Source of the DNA: Alphaproteobacteria bacterium
Lineage (GTDB): Bacteria; Pseudomonadota; Alphaproteobacteria; Rhizobiales; Xanthobacteraceae
Direction: 5' to 3'
DNA length: 64,000 bases
Assembly (NCBI GenBank): GCA_037200445.1
Contig: JBBCGH010000001.1
Location: 3,472,001-3,536,000, forward strand
The position numbers and the translations under genes are program-made. Position 1 is the stretch's first letter. Every line of letters begins with the position of its first letter. Positions 46,434 to 55,628 of this stretch are shown in pieces. Below the pieces are notes generated by a model, which ran no database searches, had not been told where the DNA came from, and worked only from the letters and a program-made list of their open reading frames with translations.

Positions 46434-47093
46434 ATGCCTGAAGTCATCTTCACCGGCCCGGCCGGCCGGATCGAAGGCCGGTATCATCCGGCACGCGTCA
46501 AACACGCACCGATCGCGATCGTGCTGCATCCGCATCCCCAGTTCGGGGGCACGATGAACCATCAGATCGTCTACCAGCTCTACTATGCGTTCGTGCATCG
46601 CGGCTTTTCCGCGCTCCGGTTCAATTTCCGCGGCGTCGGGCGCAGCCAGGGCTCCTTCGACCATGGCACCGGGGAGCTGTCTGACGCAGCGTCGGCGCTC
46701 GACTGGGCCCAGTCGATCAACCCGGAGGCGCGCTCCTGCTGGATTGCCGGTTTTTCGTTCGGCTCCTGGATCGGAATGCAGCTCCTGATGCGCCGGCCCG
46801 AAATCGAGGGCTTCATCTCGGTTGCGCCACCCGCGAACCTTTATGATTTCTCGTTCCTCGCGCCCTGCCCCTCGTCGGGGCTGATCGTGCATGGGGACAA
46901 GGATGCGGTGGTGCCCGCAAAGGACGTCCAGGGTCTGGTCGAGAAGCTCAAGACGCAGAAGGGCATCATCATCGATCAGAAGGTGATCGCTGGTGCGAAC
47001 CACTTCTTCGACAACAAGATCGAAGCGTTGATGCAGTCCGTGCAGACCTATCTCGACAAGCGGCTCAAGCCCGCGGAGAACAGCGCGGCCTAG
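46434..47093 (+). CDS. Alpha/beta hydrolase (serine aminopeptidase-like)
   Basis: This 219-residue hydrolase has the oxyanion region IAIVLHPHPQFGGTMN, ALRFNFRGVGRSQGS, nucleophile elbow AGFSFGSWIGMQL, acid VHGDKDAVVPAKDV and GANHFFDNKI (catalytic histidine). It resembles the cytosolic dienelactone-hydrolase-like proteins of unknown substrate common in alphaproteobacteria. It is divergent from the suf operon and shares the promoter region with the Irr box. The stop lies at the edge of a repeat. Confidence 0.9.
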   Translation: MPEVIFTGPAGRIEGRYHPARVKHAPIAIVLHPHPQFGGTMNHQIVYQLYYAFVHRGFSALRFNFRGVGRSQGSFDHGTGELSDAASALDWAQSINPEARSCWIAGFSFGSWIGMQLLMRRPEIEGFISVAPPANLYDFSFLAPCPSSGLIVHGDKDAVVPAKDVQGLVEKLKTQKGIIIDQKVIAGANHFFDNKIEALMQSVQTYLDKRLKPAENSAA

Positions 47094-47195
47094 AGCGCTA
47101 TCGTTCTTGGTTGAATCGGAGTCGCGCTCTAGCCTTTTGTTTGAGCATGATCTTTTCCGAAAACCGGTTCCCACTTTTCGGGATCATGCTCTAGC
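47090..47195. repeat. Composite dispersed repeat (TAGAGC + GCATGATC palindromes)
   Basis: The first palindrome (CTAGAGCGC ... GCGCTCTAG, 47090-47132) is followed by a second (GAGCATGATC at 47143 ... GATCATGCTC at 47182). The same second palindrome occurs at 10754-10799 and 57485-57552. It fills the gap between two convergent genes and may end both transcripts. Confidence 0.85.
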
Positions 47196-47206
47196 GCCGC
47201 TGTGGT

Positions 47207-47758
47207 TCAGGGGTTGTACGACAAGAACCGCATCTGCTCGAAGCGGAACACGTTCTTGGTGTCGCACAGATCGTTTGCCGCCGAGACGACCGGCACCACC
47301 GTGATGGTGACCGGGCGATTGGAGCGCGCGTAATATTTCAGCGCCTCGGTGACCGAAACGCGCTTCGCGATCGGCATCAGCGGGTGCGGGTCGCGCAGGT
47401 CGAATGGGTCGTCGTGTCCGTTGATATCGCAATGGCCGACGTCGCCGAAGCATCCCCCATGGCCGAAGATGTGGAACGAGCCCGCATAGCCGTGCTCGAG
47501 GGTACGCGGCGTGTCTGCGTCCGCCTTCGGGTTGTTGAAGTAGATGCGGCCCTCGTATGACGCCTCGCCGTGATAGATGCCCATGATCTCGAGATCCGCG
47601 CTGTCGAGGCGGTGGCTCGTATCCGCGAAATCGATCGCGACCGGCTTCGACGTATAGGTGTTGGCCGCGGTCTTGGGGCGGCTCGGTGGACCGACCCGCT
47701 TCGAGGTGGTTGCTGGCCTGCCGGCAGCGGCTGCGCGCTTTTTCGCTTTTTTCGCCAT
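47207..47758 (-). CDS. Tyrosinase-associated beta-sandwich partner protein
   Basis: This protein of about 183 residues starts 2 bases after the tyrosinase stop (GGAGG ribosome site lies inside the tyrosinase end). After a Lys/Ala/Arg-rich N terminus (MAKKAKKRAAAAG) it has a beta-rich domain: DSADLEIMGIYHGEASYEGRIYFNN, HGYAGSFHIFGHGGCFGDVGHC and KRVSVTEALKYYARSNRPVTITVVPVV. This resembles the C-terminal sandwich that shields the active site in plant polyphenol oxidases, here on a separate polypeptide. A caddie, maturation or solubility role is inferred. The product has no secretion signal. Confidence 0.7.
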   Translation of the reverse strand: MAKKAKKRAAAAGRPATTSKRVGPPSRPKTAANTYTSKPVAIDFADTSHRLDSADLEIMGIYHGEASYEGRIYFNNPKADADTPRTLEHGYAGSFHIFGHGGCFGDVGHCDINGHDDPFDLRDPHPLMPIAKRVSVTEALKYYARSNRPVTITVVPVVSAANDLCDTKNVFRFEQMRFLSYNP

Positions 47759-47760
47759 GG

Positions 47761-48555
47761 TCAGCCTCCGATCGGGATAATCGTCTGATTGGCCGCATAG
47801 TCGTAGCCGAGATCGTTGACGTTGAGCACGTCCCGAACCTTGAAGTTGAAGGGCTTCAGCACGACGTCGAGCAGATTGTCCGGAATGTTGCCGTTGCCGT
47901 TGCGCACCTGGTAGAGCCACCAGATCCGGTCGATCATGCAGTGGTGCGACCAGAAGATCGGATCATAGGCCGAGGTGGCGACCACGCCCATGTCTCCGCC
48001 GACCCAGCCATGAACACTGTCGTGCACGTCCTCGAGCTGGAAATTGAAATCCGTCCAGTCTTCGGTCGCGACCACGGCCTCCACCTTGGCTTGCGTCGGC
48101 AGGTCGGTCGGATCGCCCGGATCGCGTGTCGTGTTGTGGTTGATCGGCTGCGACCCGCCGACATTGATGTGGAAGCTGAACAGCGGATTGGGCTGATTGT
48201 TCGCGTTCCGGTCGGCAAAGATTTTCGGAACGCCGTTTTGCCGAGGCGGCCGCAGCGTCCAGTCCCACCATGGCAGCGTGACATTGGGGACGCGATCGCG
48301 CATCGACATCTCCCAATTGTAGAGATAGGCGCGGTGCCACGGCAGGAAGAGCTGCATGCGCACGCCCGGATTGTGCGCCGGGTTGCGCTCGTGGTGCCAG
48401 CACCAGAACGCCGGCGCGCCGTGAAGACCGGCGAGAAAGCCATAGCTGCGGTTGTCCGAGATCGCCTGCATCTTGCGATAGGCTTCGCGGAAATCCGTGA
48501 CCTGGGCGGCTGTGAGATTGTGTACGCCTTCCCGGATTCGGGTCGTGGTGGCCAT
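47761..48555 (-). CDS. Tyrosinase, dicopper monooxygenase/catechol oxidase
   Basis: This protein of about 264 residues has the type 3 copper sites. CuA ligands are in GLHGAPAFWCWHHERNP (H45, H54/55) and FLPWHRAYLYNWE (H74). CuB ligands are in DVHDSVHGWVGG (H178, H182) and DPIFWSHHCMIDRIWW (H204/205). The cysteine at 52 beside the CuA histidines could form a Cys-His thioether. No signal peptide is seen. It hydroxylates phenols and oxidises catechols to quinones. The start at 48555 is preceded by AGAAGGA; the longer frame is unsupported. The partner gene follows after 2 bases, so they are one operon. Confidence 0.9.
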   Translation of the reverse strand: MATTTRIREGVHNLTAAQVTDFREAYRKMQAISDNRSYGFLAGLHGAPAFWCWHHERNPAHNPGVRMQLFLPWHRAYLYNWEMSMRDRVPNVTLPWWDWTLRPPRQNGVPKIFADRNANNQPNPLFSFHINVGGSQPINHNTTRDPGDPTDLPTQAKVEAVVATEDWTDFNFQLEDVHDSVHGWVGGDMGVVATSAYDPIFWSHHCMIDRIWWLYQVRNGNGNIPDNLLDVVLKPFNFKVRDVLNVNDLGYDYAANQTIIPIGG

Positions 48556-48657
48556 GACGCGGATCCTTCTGCAAAATATCTGTTGGGCAACGCTCAACAT
48601 TATAGTTGCGTTGCGCGCCACGATCAACTTCGCTCGCCCGCAGAATTTTCCGGCACG

Positions 48658-49770
48658 TCAGGGTGCGACCAGCACCCCACCTTGCATCGGATGCGGCGCA
48701 CCGGTCGTGGTCGGGAACGTCAACGGCATACCTCTCAGCGAGCGCACCGCCAGAAATGCGAAGGCCTGTGCCTCGAGTGCATCGATCGACCAGCCGGCCT
48801 GATCTGCGGTTTCGACGTCCGCAGGCGCGAGGCGATCCTTGAGCATCCCGACCAGAGTCGGATTGCGCGCTCCGCCTCCCGCCATGATCCAGCGCTTCGG
48901 CGTACGCGGCAGCACATCGACGATGCGCGCGACCGTTGCGGCGGTGAGCATGGTCAGCGTCGCGGCGCCGTCCTCGATTGATTTTTCGGCAAGGCCTGCG
49001 TGCGCCGCAACCCAGTCGCGAAAATCGTTGCGATCGAGCGATTTCGGGCATGTCTGCGCGAAGAACGGATGCTGCAGCAACCGGTCGATCGCCTTCGTGT
49101 CGACCCGGCCCTGCGCCGCCGCCGCGCCGTCGATGTCACGCGCGGCGCCATTGCGCGAGCGCATGAAGTCATCGAGCAATGCATTCGCCGGACCCGTGTC
49201 GCAGGCGACCGGGTCGTTCTCGCCATCAATGAAGGTGATGTTGGCGACCCCGCCAAGATTGAGCACCGCAATCGGATGCGGCCGGTCGAGCGCACGCGCC
49301 AGCGCGCGATGGAACACCGGCACCAGCGGCGCGCCCTGCCCGCCCGCCGCCACGTCCGCGGCGCGGAAGTCGTAGACCACCGGAATGCCGGTCTCGCGCG
49401 CCAGCGCCGCGCCGTCGCCGAGTTGGACCGTCAGCCTTTCGCCCGGCCGGTGCAGCACCGTCTGGCCGTGATAGCCGACGACATCGATGGTGCCGCGGTC
49501 GATGCCGTTCACGGCGAGAAAGGTGTTCACCGCGCTCGCATGCAGGACCGTGGAGACTTCCTCCGCCTGACCGATCGCGCCCGGCCGCTCGGTGCGGGAA
49601 CGCAAGGCCGGCGCCTCTTCCATGGCGCGCCGCAGGATCGCGACCTCGTGCTCCTGATAGAAATGCAGCGCGCTCGGCCCGAAGCGCGAGATCGTTTCGC
49701 CATCTGTTTCAATTGCCGCGACGTCGATGCCGTCCATCGACGTGCCGCTCATCAGCCCGATCGCCCGCAT
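48658..49770 (-). CDS. anmK: Anhydro-N-acetylmuramic acid kinase
   Basis: This 370-residue kinase converts anhMurNAc from cell-wall turnover into MurNAc-6-phosphate. Family parts are [15 protein letters not shown] (ATP loop), [40 protein letters not shown] and ILCTG-like [16 protein letters not shown]. The ATG at 49770 has AAGGGCGG upstream. It is divergent from tyrS, 84 bases away. Confidence 0.96.
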   Translation of the reverse strand: MRAIGLMSGTSMDGIDVAAIETDGETISRFGPSALHFYQEHEVAILRRAMEEAPALRSRTERPGAIGQAEEVSTVLHASAVNTFLAVNGIDRGTIDVVGYHGQTVLHRPGERLTVQLGDGAALARETGIPVVYDFRAADVAAGGQGAPLVPVFHRALARALDRPHPIAVLNLGGVANITFIDGENDPVACDTGPANALLDDFMRSRNGAARDIDGAAAAQGRVDTKAIDRLLQHPFFAQTCPKSLDRNDFRDWVAAHAGLAEKSIEDGAATLTMLTAATVARIVDVLPRTPKRWIMAGGGARNPTLVGMLKDRLAPADVETADQAGWSIDALEAQAFAFLAVRSLRGMPLTFPTTTGAPHPMQGGVLVAP

Positions 49771-49854
49771 GCCGCCCTTATTCTATGAATCCCGTTTAGG
49801 ACCTGTTACACCACCGGCCCGCCCGAGAGCGAGCGGTACCACCGAGCCCCGGCA

Positions 49855-51111
49855 ATGAGCGACTACAAGTCCGATTTCCTGCGCGTTCTGTCCGAGCGCG
49901 GCTACCTCCATCAAATCTCCGACGTTGCGGGGCTCGATGCGCTCGCGGCGGAGAAGAAGGTGGTGTGCTACGTCGGATACGATTGCACCGCGGCCTCGCT
50001 GCATGTCGGGCATCTGATCTCGATCATGATGCTGCATTGGCTGCAGCAGACCGGAAACAAGCCGATTACTCTGATGGGCGGCGGAACGACGCGCGTCGGC
50101 GACCCCTCGGGCCGCGACGAGACACGCAAGATCCTCACCTACGACGAGATCGACGCGAACAAGGAGTCGATCAAGGGCACATTCTCGAAGTTCCTTACCT
50201 TCGGAAGCGGCAAGAGTGACGCCGTCATGGCGGACAATGCCGAGTGGCTCACCAGGCTCAACTACATCGAGATGCTGCGCGATGTCGGGCGGCACTTTTC
50301 GATCAACCGCATGCTGACGATGGACTCGGTCAAACTCCGCCTCGACCGGGATCAGGAGCTCTCGTTCATCGAATTCAACTACATGATCCTGCAGTCCTAC
50401 GATTTCGTCGAACTTGCGCGCCGCTACGGCTGCAATCTGCAGATGGGCGGCTCGGACCAGTGGGGCAACATCGTCAACGGCATCGATCTCGGCCGCCGCA
50501 TGGGCACGCACCAGCTCTATGCGCTGACCTGTCCGCTGCTGACCACGGCGTCGGGCGCCAAGATGGGCAAGACCGCGGCCGGCGCGGTCTGGCTCAACGC
50601 CGACATGCTGAGCCCGTACGAATACTGGCAGTACTGGCGCAACACCGAGGACGGCGACGTCGAACGGTTCCTGAAGCTGTTCACGACACTGCCGCTTCCC
50701 GAAATCGTAAGGCTCGCCGCGCTGAAGGGCGCCGAGATCAACGACGCCAAGAAGGTGCTCGCCACCGAAGCGACCGCGCTGCTGCACGGCCGCGCCGCTG
50801 CCGGCCAGGCCGCCGAGACGGCACAAAAGACGTTCGAGGAAGGCGCGCTCGCCGAAAACCTTCCGAACGTCGAGGTTCCGCGCGCCGAGCTGGAGAAAGG
50901 GCTCGGCGTGCTCACCGCCTTTGCCGAGAAGAGCGGCCTGGTCGCCTCAAACGGCGAAGCGCGGCGTCAGATCAAGGGCGGCGGGCTGAAGGTGAACGAC
51001 GCAGCCGTCACCGACGAAAGGACCACGCTGGGCCTGAAAGACCTGACACCCGAAGGCGTGATCAAGCTTTCGCTCGGCCGCAAGAAGCACGTGCTGCTGA
51101 GGCCGGTGTAG
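49855..51111 (+). CDS. tyrS: Tyrosyl-tRNA synthetase
   Basis: This 418-residue class I synthetase has HIGH as [36 protein letters not shown], the KMSKS-like motif in [14 protein letters not shown], and a C-terminal S4 RNA-binding domain ([18 protein letters not shown]). It charges tRNA-Tyr. It is divergent from anmK and ends against a REP-like repeat. Confidence 0.97.
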   Translation: MSDYKSDFLRVLSERGYLHQISDVAGLDALAAEKKVVCYVGYDCTAASLHVGHLISIMMLHWLQQTGNKPITLMGGGTTRVGDPSGRDETRKILTYDEIDANKESIKGTFSKFLTFGSGKSDAVMADNAEWLTRLNYIEMLRDVGRHFSINRMLTMDSVKLRLDRDQELSFIEFNYMILQSYDFVELARRYGCNLQMGGSDQWGNIVNGIDLGRRMGTHQLYALTCPLLTTASGAKMGKTAAGAVWLNADMLSPYEYWQYWRNTEDGDVERFLKLFTTLPLPEIVRLAALKGAEINDAKKVLATEATALLHGRAAAGQAAETAQKTFEEGALAENLPNVEVPRAELEKGLGVLTAFAEKSGLVASNGEARRQIKGGGLKVNDAAVTDERTTLGLKDLTPEGVIKLSLGRKKHVLLRPV

Positions 51112-51113
51112 CC

Positions 51114-51233
51114 GTCATCCCGGGGCACGCCGAAGGCGTGAGCCCGGGATCCATAAACACAGACCAAGCGATTTCGAACCGTGGTGGTTATGGATTCCGG
51201 GCTCGCCGTTGCACGGCGCCCCGGAATGACGCC
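51114..51233. repeat. REP-like palindromic repeat between tyrS and the AsmA-like gene
   Basis: GTCATCCCGG...CCGGGATCCAT is mirrored by ATGGATTCCGGG...CCGGAATGAC. This is the same family as 223-338. It fills almost all of the convergent intergenic space, from two bases after the tyrS stop to the stop codon of the next gene, so it may act as a two-way terminator. Confidence 0.88.
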
Positions 51234-54200
51234 TCAGCGCGTCGGCGAGGAATTGGGCGGCACGGAGTTGCGGTCGTCCGCGTTGCGGAACTCGAACATC
51301 TTGCGGAAAATTCCCGGCGCGAACATCGACATCGGCATCACGCGCAGCGTGGCGTTGCCGGGCGAGCCGACCACCTCGTAGGTCATCCCGAAAATTCCCT
51401 CGTTTTTGCCGCCGCCAATGATGTCGCCGATAATGGGAAAGCGCGCCAGGAAGTTGTTGAGCGCGTAGGCCGGAATGAACGTCCCGCGCAGCCGCACGTC
51501 GTCGTGCTGATAGTCGAACTGCCCTTCGAGCGTCGCGCCCATCGCCGGGCCCCACACCACGCCGTCGCGCACCGAGAGCCTGCCGGGCGCGCGGGTGAAT
51601 TCGGCGCGCATGCGCGCAAAGGTCACGCCCGCGCCCATTGCCTGCGTCGGCAGCCGCGGATCGCTGTAGCTGTTCGAGGCGACGCGCTGCAGTTCGGATT
51701 CTCCGCGGATCGAGAAGTCCCGAACGTTGATCACGCCTTCCTGCGGCAGCTGATCGGCGCTCGGCGGATCCATCGCGATCCACATCTGTCCGCCAATGAC
51801 GCGTGAATACATGTCGGTGAAGCGCAACAGCGCACCCGCGTCGTTCGACTCGAGGTAGACAACCTGCCGCCCGCCCGGATAGGCGCGCAGGTCGCCGGAC
51901 ACGGACGCACTCGTGCCGAGCTTGGCGATCATGCCGAACTGGCGCACATGGCCATTGCGGCGCGACATGCGCAGTTCAACGCCGCGCAGCGCCTCGACAT
52001 TGTAGCCGGTCACCGTCGCGAGCTTGACGTCGAGGTCGAAATCGCGCGCGGTCTTGTTGCTCTTGTCGCCTGATTGCGCCGACGTCGAGGATTTGATGAA
52101 GCCGCGGCCATCGAACAGTTCGCCGCGCATGGTCACTTTCAGCGTCCCGTCCGGCGCCCGATCGGCGCGCAGGGTCGCCTTGTCGCCATCGGACAGCGCG
52201 AAGGACGGGAAGCTCGCGAGCGCGATGTCGCCGTTCTGGTCGAGCTCGATCATGCCCTTCACGAGCGTGCCCGGACCGTCGATCACGATGTCGTCGAAAC
52301 GCATCACCTGCGGCTTGTCGACCACCGTGAAGGTGACGCGCGTGGCGCGCCCCGCCGCCTTCCACCAGCCGGGAAGCAGTTCGGTGATCTTGCTGTCCTT
52401 CAGGTCCGCCTCGACCTGATAGCGGCTCTCCTTGTCGCTCGTCGCCGCGACCCGGCCCTGCAGCTTGAACGGCACCGGCCCGACCAGCGTCTCGGCCATT
52501 CCGAGCCCGAAGCGCGCGCGGCCAGCATCGTCGAGCACGGCCTGGATGCGGACCTCGGCATCCGTGTCGCCGGACGGCTTGCGGTAATCGACGGTCGCGG
52601 GCAGGCCGCCGATTTTCACGTCGCCGCGGGTGTAGAAGCCCTGGCTGTTCGCCGCCAGCTTCAGCGCCGCGGCCTCGACCTTCTGGCCGCGCACCCATTT
52701 CTCGGCCGAGAAATTCGTGATGTCGGCATCGATCGTGTAGTTCACGTTGTCCTTGGTGAGCGCGCCGGTCAGCGTGTAATCGAGCGCGACCTGTGCGGCG
52801 AAATTGCCCTTGGTAGTCGCGGGATCGAGCGCCACGTTCGCGGCGTCGCGCAACCGTTCCAGCGAGAGAAGCTCGGCGGCCGCATCCGCGGTGCCTTCCG
52901 CGCGGAAGCGCGTGCGCGCCGGCGAGGGCTTCGGATGCGTGTCCGGCACCTCGAAGATGCCGTTGATCAGGGTGAGTTTGCGGCCCGACGGCAGATCGAC
53001 GAGCGCGCGCGCGACGCGCACGGTCGCGGTACGCCCCTGTACGCGCGTGACAAGATCGGCGTCGCGCAACGCAGGAAGGTTATCGACGGCACGGATCGTA
53101 TTGCCGGTGGTCACCATGTCGATCGACAGCCCGTCGTCCGGCAGCGGCGGTCCGCCCGGCTCGAGCGTCGAGAGCGGCGCATTGGTTGCAACGACGAGGC
53201 GCTCGACGGTGCCACCGGCGATCCGTTCGACCACCCAGGACCGAAGCTTCGGCGTCACCAGTGCGGGCCATAGCCGCTTGAAGGCCGACACTGTCATCTT
53301 GGTGGCGGCGACGCCGATCTGGATGCGCGGATCGGGCGCCGAAAAATCGATGGCGCCGGAGAGCGCGAATCCGCCGGCCATACCGCCGAGATCGGCTTGC
53401 TCGATCTCGAACACATGCCGCACCGGATCGATCTGCGCGCGCACCGCGACGCGGTCGACAATCAAAGGCGGCTCGCGCGAGCGATCTGCGGACGCGAGCA
53501 CCACGATGCCCCGAGGAATGCTCAACACCCATGGCGCATTTGGCTGTTGTGGCACATCGAGCTGCGCCAGGAAATTGACGCGGCTCGGTCCGGACTGCGC
53601 GTCGAGTGGAATCTGCAGCTGTCGCGTCGCCGGATTCCAGCGCAGGTTCAGTTGCGCCTCGTCGATATGAATGCGGCTGTCGGGATCGCCGCGCGAACCG
53701 AAATCGCCGGTTCCCGCGAGAATGCGGCCTTCCAGCACCTGCAGCGTGCCGTCGCGCTCGATCTCGGCGCGGATGACGGCGGAGAGCGGCACGTCGGCCG
53801 AAAAGTGTCCGTCGGACATGCGCAGCGCCAGCATCAAGTCTTTCGGCGACACGTCGCGGATGACCGTCTCGATGGTGCGCCGGCCGTCCGGCTTCGGCGT
53901 CACGGTCGCAGTCGCCGACCACAGCCCGTCGGCTCCGGTCGAATTCACCGCAAGGGCGACGCCGCCTTCCGAGGGGCGCGTCAGGCTGAGATTGATGTGC
54001 TCGAAGCTCCAGCGCTTGCCATTGCGCTGATCCTCGACCACGAGCGTGCAGTCCTTCAGCCCGATCTCGGCGAGCGAGCCGCCGTCGAGCCCGAGCGAGT
54101 CGAGCCGGTCGATCCAGGCGAGAACCGCGGTAACCGGATCGCCCGACACGTCGACCGGTGGCAGACGCGCTCCTTCCTGCCCTGTCGGCGCCGCCACTGC

Positions 54201-54812
54201 GGCGGTCGCAATCGAATTGGTGATCGCCGGCGTCACCGCCAGCGCGGGCTTTCCGGTGCCGGCCAGGATGTTGATCTCGCCGCTCGGCTCGATGCGCAAC
54301 GCCATCTCGGCGCCGATCAGGCTCAGCCGCTCGGTCTGCACGTTGCCGGTCAGGAAGCTGAACGACGATACGCCGACCTCCGCTTTCGGCGCGCTCGCGA
54401 TCACGGTGCCTTGCGCGTCGCGCACCACCACGTTGCGCAGCCGCAGCGCCGAGCGGCCGGACTCGTCGTATTCGAGCACGGTGCCGCCGACCTCGACGCG
54501 ATGCCGGCCGCCGAGCTTCTGTTCGATGGCCGAGGTGAGCCACGGCGTCACGAAATTGATCGCAACCGGTCCGGTCGAAAGCTGCCACCACATCACGCCG
54601 CAGCTCACGATCACGGCGAATACAACGGCGCCGGCGCCGATCATCACCTTGCGGGCCAGCGGCGAACGATGGGCGGCCACATGCGGGCGATAGAAATCGG
54701 GTTCGGGACGCAGACGGTCGGCGGCGCGTTCGGCAAGTTCGCGGCCCTGCAGCGCCAAGGCCGACCAGGCCTCACGCACCGCGGTCGCAACCGAATGGAA
54801 CGTCCCCGTCAT
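51234..54812 (-). CDS. Large AsmA-like/DUF3971 envelope protein (YhdP-type)
   Basis: This 1192-residue protein has one N-terminal membrane segment (KVMIGAGAVVFAVIVSCGVMWWQL) and a very long beta-rich periplasmic part with repeated strands (RRTIETVIRDVSPKDLMLALRMSDGHF; VDLPSGRKLTLINGIFEVPDTHPK; LKGMIELDQNGDI) and a C-terminal AsmA-type domain (FTRAPGRLSVRDGVVWGPAMGATLEGQFDYQHD; GTFIPAYALNNFLARFPIIGDII). YhdP, TamB and AsmA proteins form grooves that carry phospholipids to the outer membrane; a like role is inferred. It converges with tyrS across a REP and is divergent from bcp. Confidence 0.85.
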   Translation of the reverse strand: MTGTFHSVATAVREAWSALALQGRELAERAADRLRPEPDFYRPHVAAHRSPLARKVMIGAGAVVFAVIVSCGVMWWQLSTGPVAINFVTPWLTSAIEQKLGGRHRVEVGGTVLEYDESGRSALRLRNVVVRDAQGTVIASAPKAEVGVSSFSFLTGNVQTERLSLIGAEMALRIEPSGEINILAGTGKPALAVTPAITNSIATAAVAAPTGQEGARLPPVDVSGDPVTAVLAWIDRLDSLGLDGGSLAEIGLKDCTLVVEDQRNGKRWSFEHINLSLTRPSEGGVALAVNSTGADGLWSATATVTPKPDGRRTIETVIRDVSPKDLMLALRMSDGHFSADVPLSAVIRAEIERDGTLQVLEGRILAGTGDFGSRGDPDSRIHIDEAQLNLRWNPATRQLQIPLDAQSGPSRVNFLAQLDVPQQPNAPWVLSIPRGIVVLASADRSREPPLIVDRVAVRAQIDPVRHVFEIEQADLGGMAGGFALSGAIDFSAPDPRIQIGVAATKMTVSAFKRLWPALVTPKLRSWVVERIAGGTVERLVVATNAPLSTLEPGGPPLPDDGLSIDMVTTGNTIRAVDNLPALRDADLVTRVQGRTATVRVARALVDLPSGRKLTLINGIFEVPDTHPKPSPARTRFRAEGTADAAAELLSLERLRDAANVALDPATTKGNFAAQVALDYTLTGALTKDNVNYTIDADITNFSAEKWVRGQKVEAAALKLAANSQGFYTRGDVKIGGLPATVDYRKPSGDTDAEVRIQAVLDDAGRARFGLGMAETLVGPVPFKLQGRVAATSDKESRYQVEADLKDSKITELLPGWWKAAGRATRVTFTVVDKPQVMRFDDIVIDGPGTLVKGMIELDQNGDIALASFPSFALSDGDKATLRADRAPDGTLKVTMRGELFDGRGFIKSSTSAQSGDKSNKTARDFDLDVKLATVTGYNVEALRGVELRMSRRNGHVRQFGMIAKLGTSASVSGDLRAYPGGRQVVYLESNDAGALLRFTDMYSRVIGGQMWIAMDPPSADQLPQEGVINVRDFSIRGESELQRVASNSYSDPRLPTQAMGAGVTFARMRAEFTRAPGRLSVRDGVVWGPAMGATLEGQFDYQHDDVRLRGTFIPAYALNNFLARFPIIGDIIGGGKNEGIFGMTYEVVGSPGNATLRVMPMSMFAPGIFRKMFEFRNADDRNSVPPNSSPTR

Positions 54813-54982
54813 GCGCGAGCAGATATCCCCTTGCCCTCGAGGCCCCTTCCCTCGAATTCAGGGGCGTCCGCGGCCGGGTTGCCGATCCCGGACTCGCACG
54901 GATTGCCCCTGTCCCGCCAGCCCTTTACCGGCGTCCCGTCCCCCGTCACATTGACCCTCTGAAAGCGTCGAAAGGAAGGCAC

Positions 54983-55447
54983 ATGGCTCCCGCAATCGGT
55001 GCAAAGGCGCCCGCTTTCACCCTGCCGCGCGACGGCGGCGGCACGCTGTCGCTGGCTGACTTCAAAGGACGCAAGCTGGTGCTTTATTTCTACCCCAAGG
55101 CGGATACGCCGGGGTGCACCCGGGAATCGATCGCCTTCAGCGCGCTGAAGCGCGACTTCGCCAAGGCTGACACCGACGTGGTGGGTGTGTCGGCCGACCC
55201 CGTCAAGGCGCAGGACAAATTCCGCGACAAGCACAGACTGGCTATCCCGCTCGCCTCCGACGAGACGAAGAAAATGCTGACGGCCTATGGGGCTTGGGGC
55301 GAGAAATCGATGTACGGCCGCAAGTTCATGGGCGTGCGCCGGACGACCTTCCTGATCGACGCAGACGGGCGCGTCGCCCGGATCTGGGAGAACGTCAAAG
55401 TCGATGGCCACGCCGAGGCGGTCCTCGAAGTGGCCAAGGCGCTCTAG
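54983..55447 (+). CDS. bcp: Bcp-type thiol peroxiredoxin
   Basis: This 154-residue protein has the BCP/PrxQ core: APAFTLPRDGGGTLSLADFKGRKLVLYFYPKADTPGCTRESIAFS with the peroxidatic cysteine in PGCT. The resolving cysteine usually five residues later is absent (serine), so it is of the 1-Cys type that needs an external thiol. It reduces hydroperoxides. The ATG has AAAGGAAGG upstream. The gap to the AsmA-like gene (170 bases) shows nothing notable. Confidence 0.94.
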   Translation: MAPAIGAKAPAFTLPRDGGGTLSLADFKGRKLVLYFYPKADTPGCTRESIAFSALKRDFAKADTDVVGVSADPVKAQDKFRDKHRLAIPLASDETKKMLTAYGAWGEKSMYGRKFMGVRRTTFLIDADGRVARIWENVKVDGHAEAVLEVAKAL

Positions 55448-55628
55448 GCGCGTGGGCAAAACGGGCATCTGCGCCCTCCGGGAAACGAGCCACTTGCGGG
55501 CGAACATGGTTTCCAGGCGGTTAACGCAACGTCCGCGACTGGACGCTTTTTCAGAAAATTAACCATATCAGGGTCAAATCGGAACTCGTGTGCCGGCCCG
55601 ATCTGCTTCGGACCGGGCGGGAGTGTCG

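Noticed and set aside
47761-48555. A twin-arginine or Sec signal on the tyrosinase
   Set aside because: The longer upstream frame (from 48627) has a hydrophobic stretch but no ribosome site or family match; the ATG at 48555 fits the family start.
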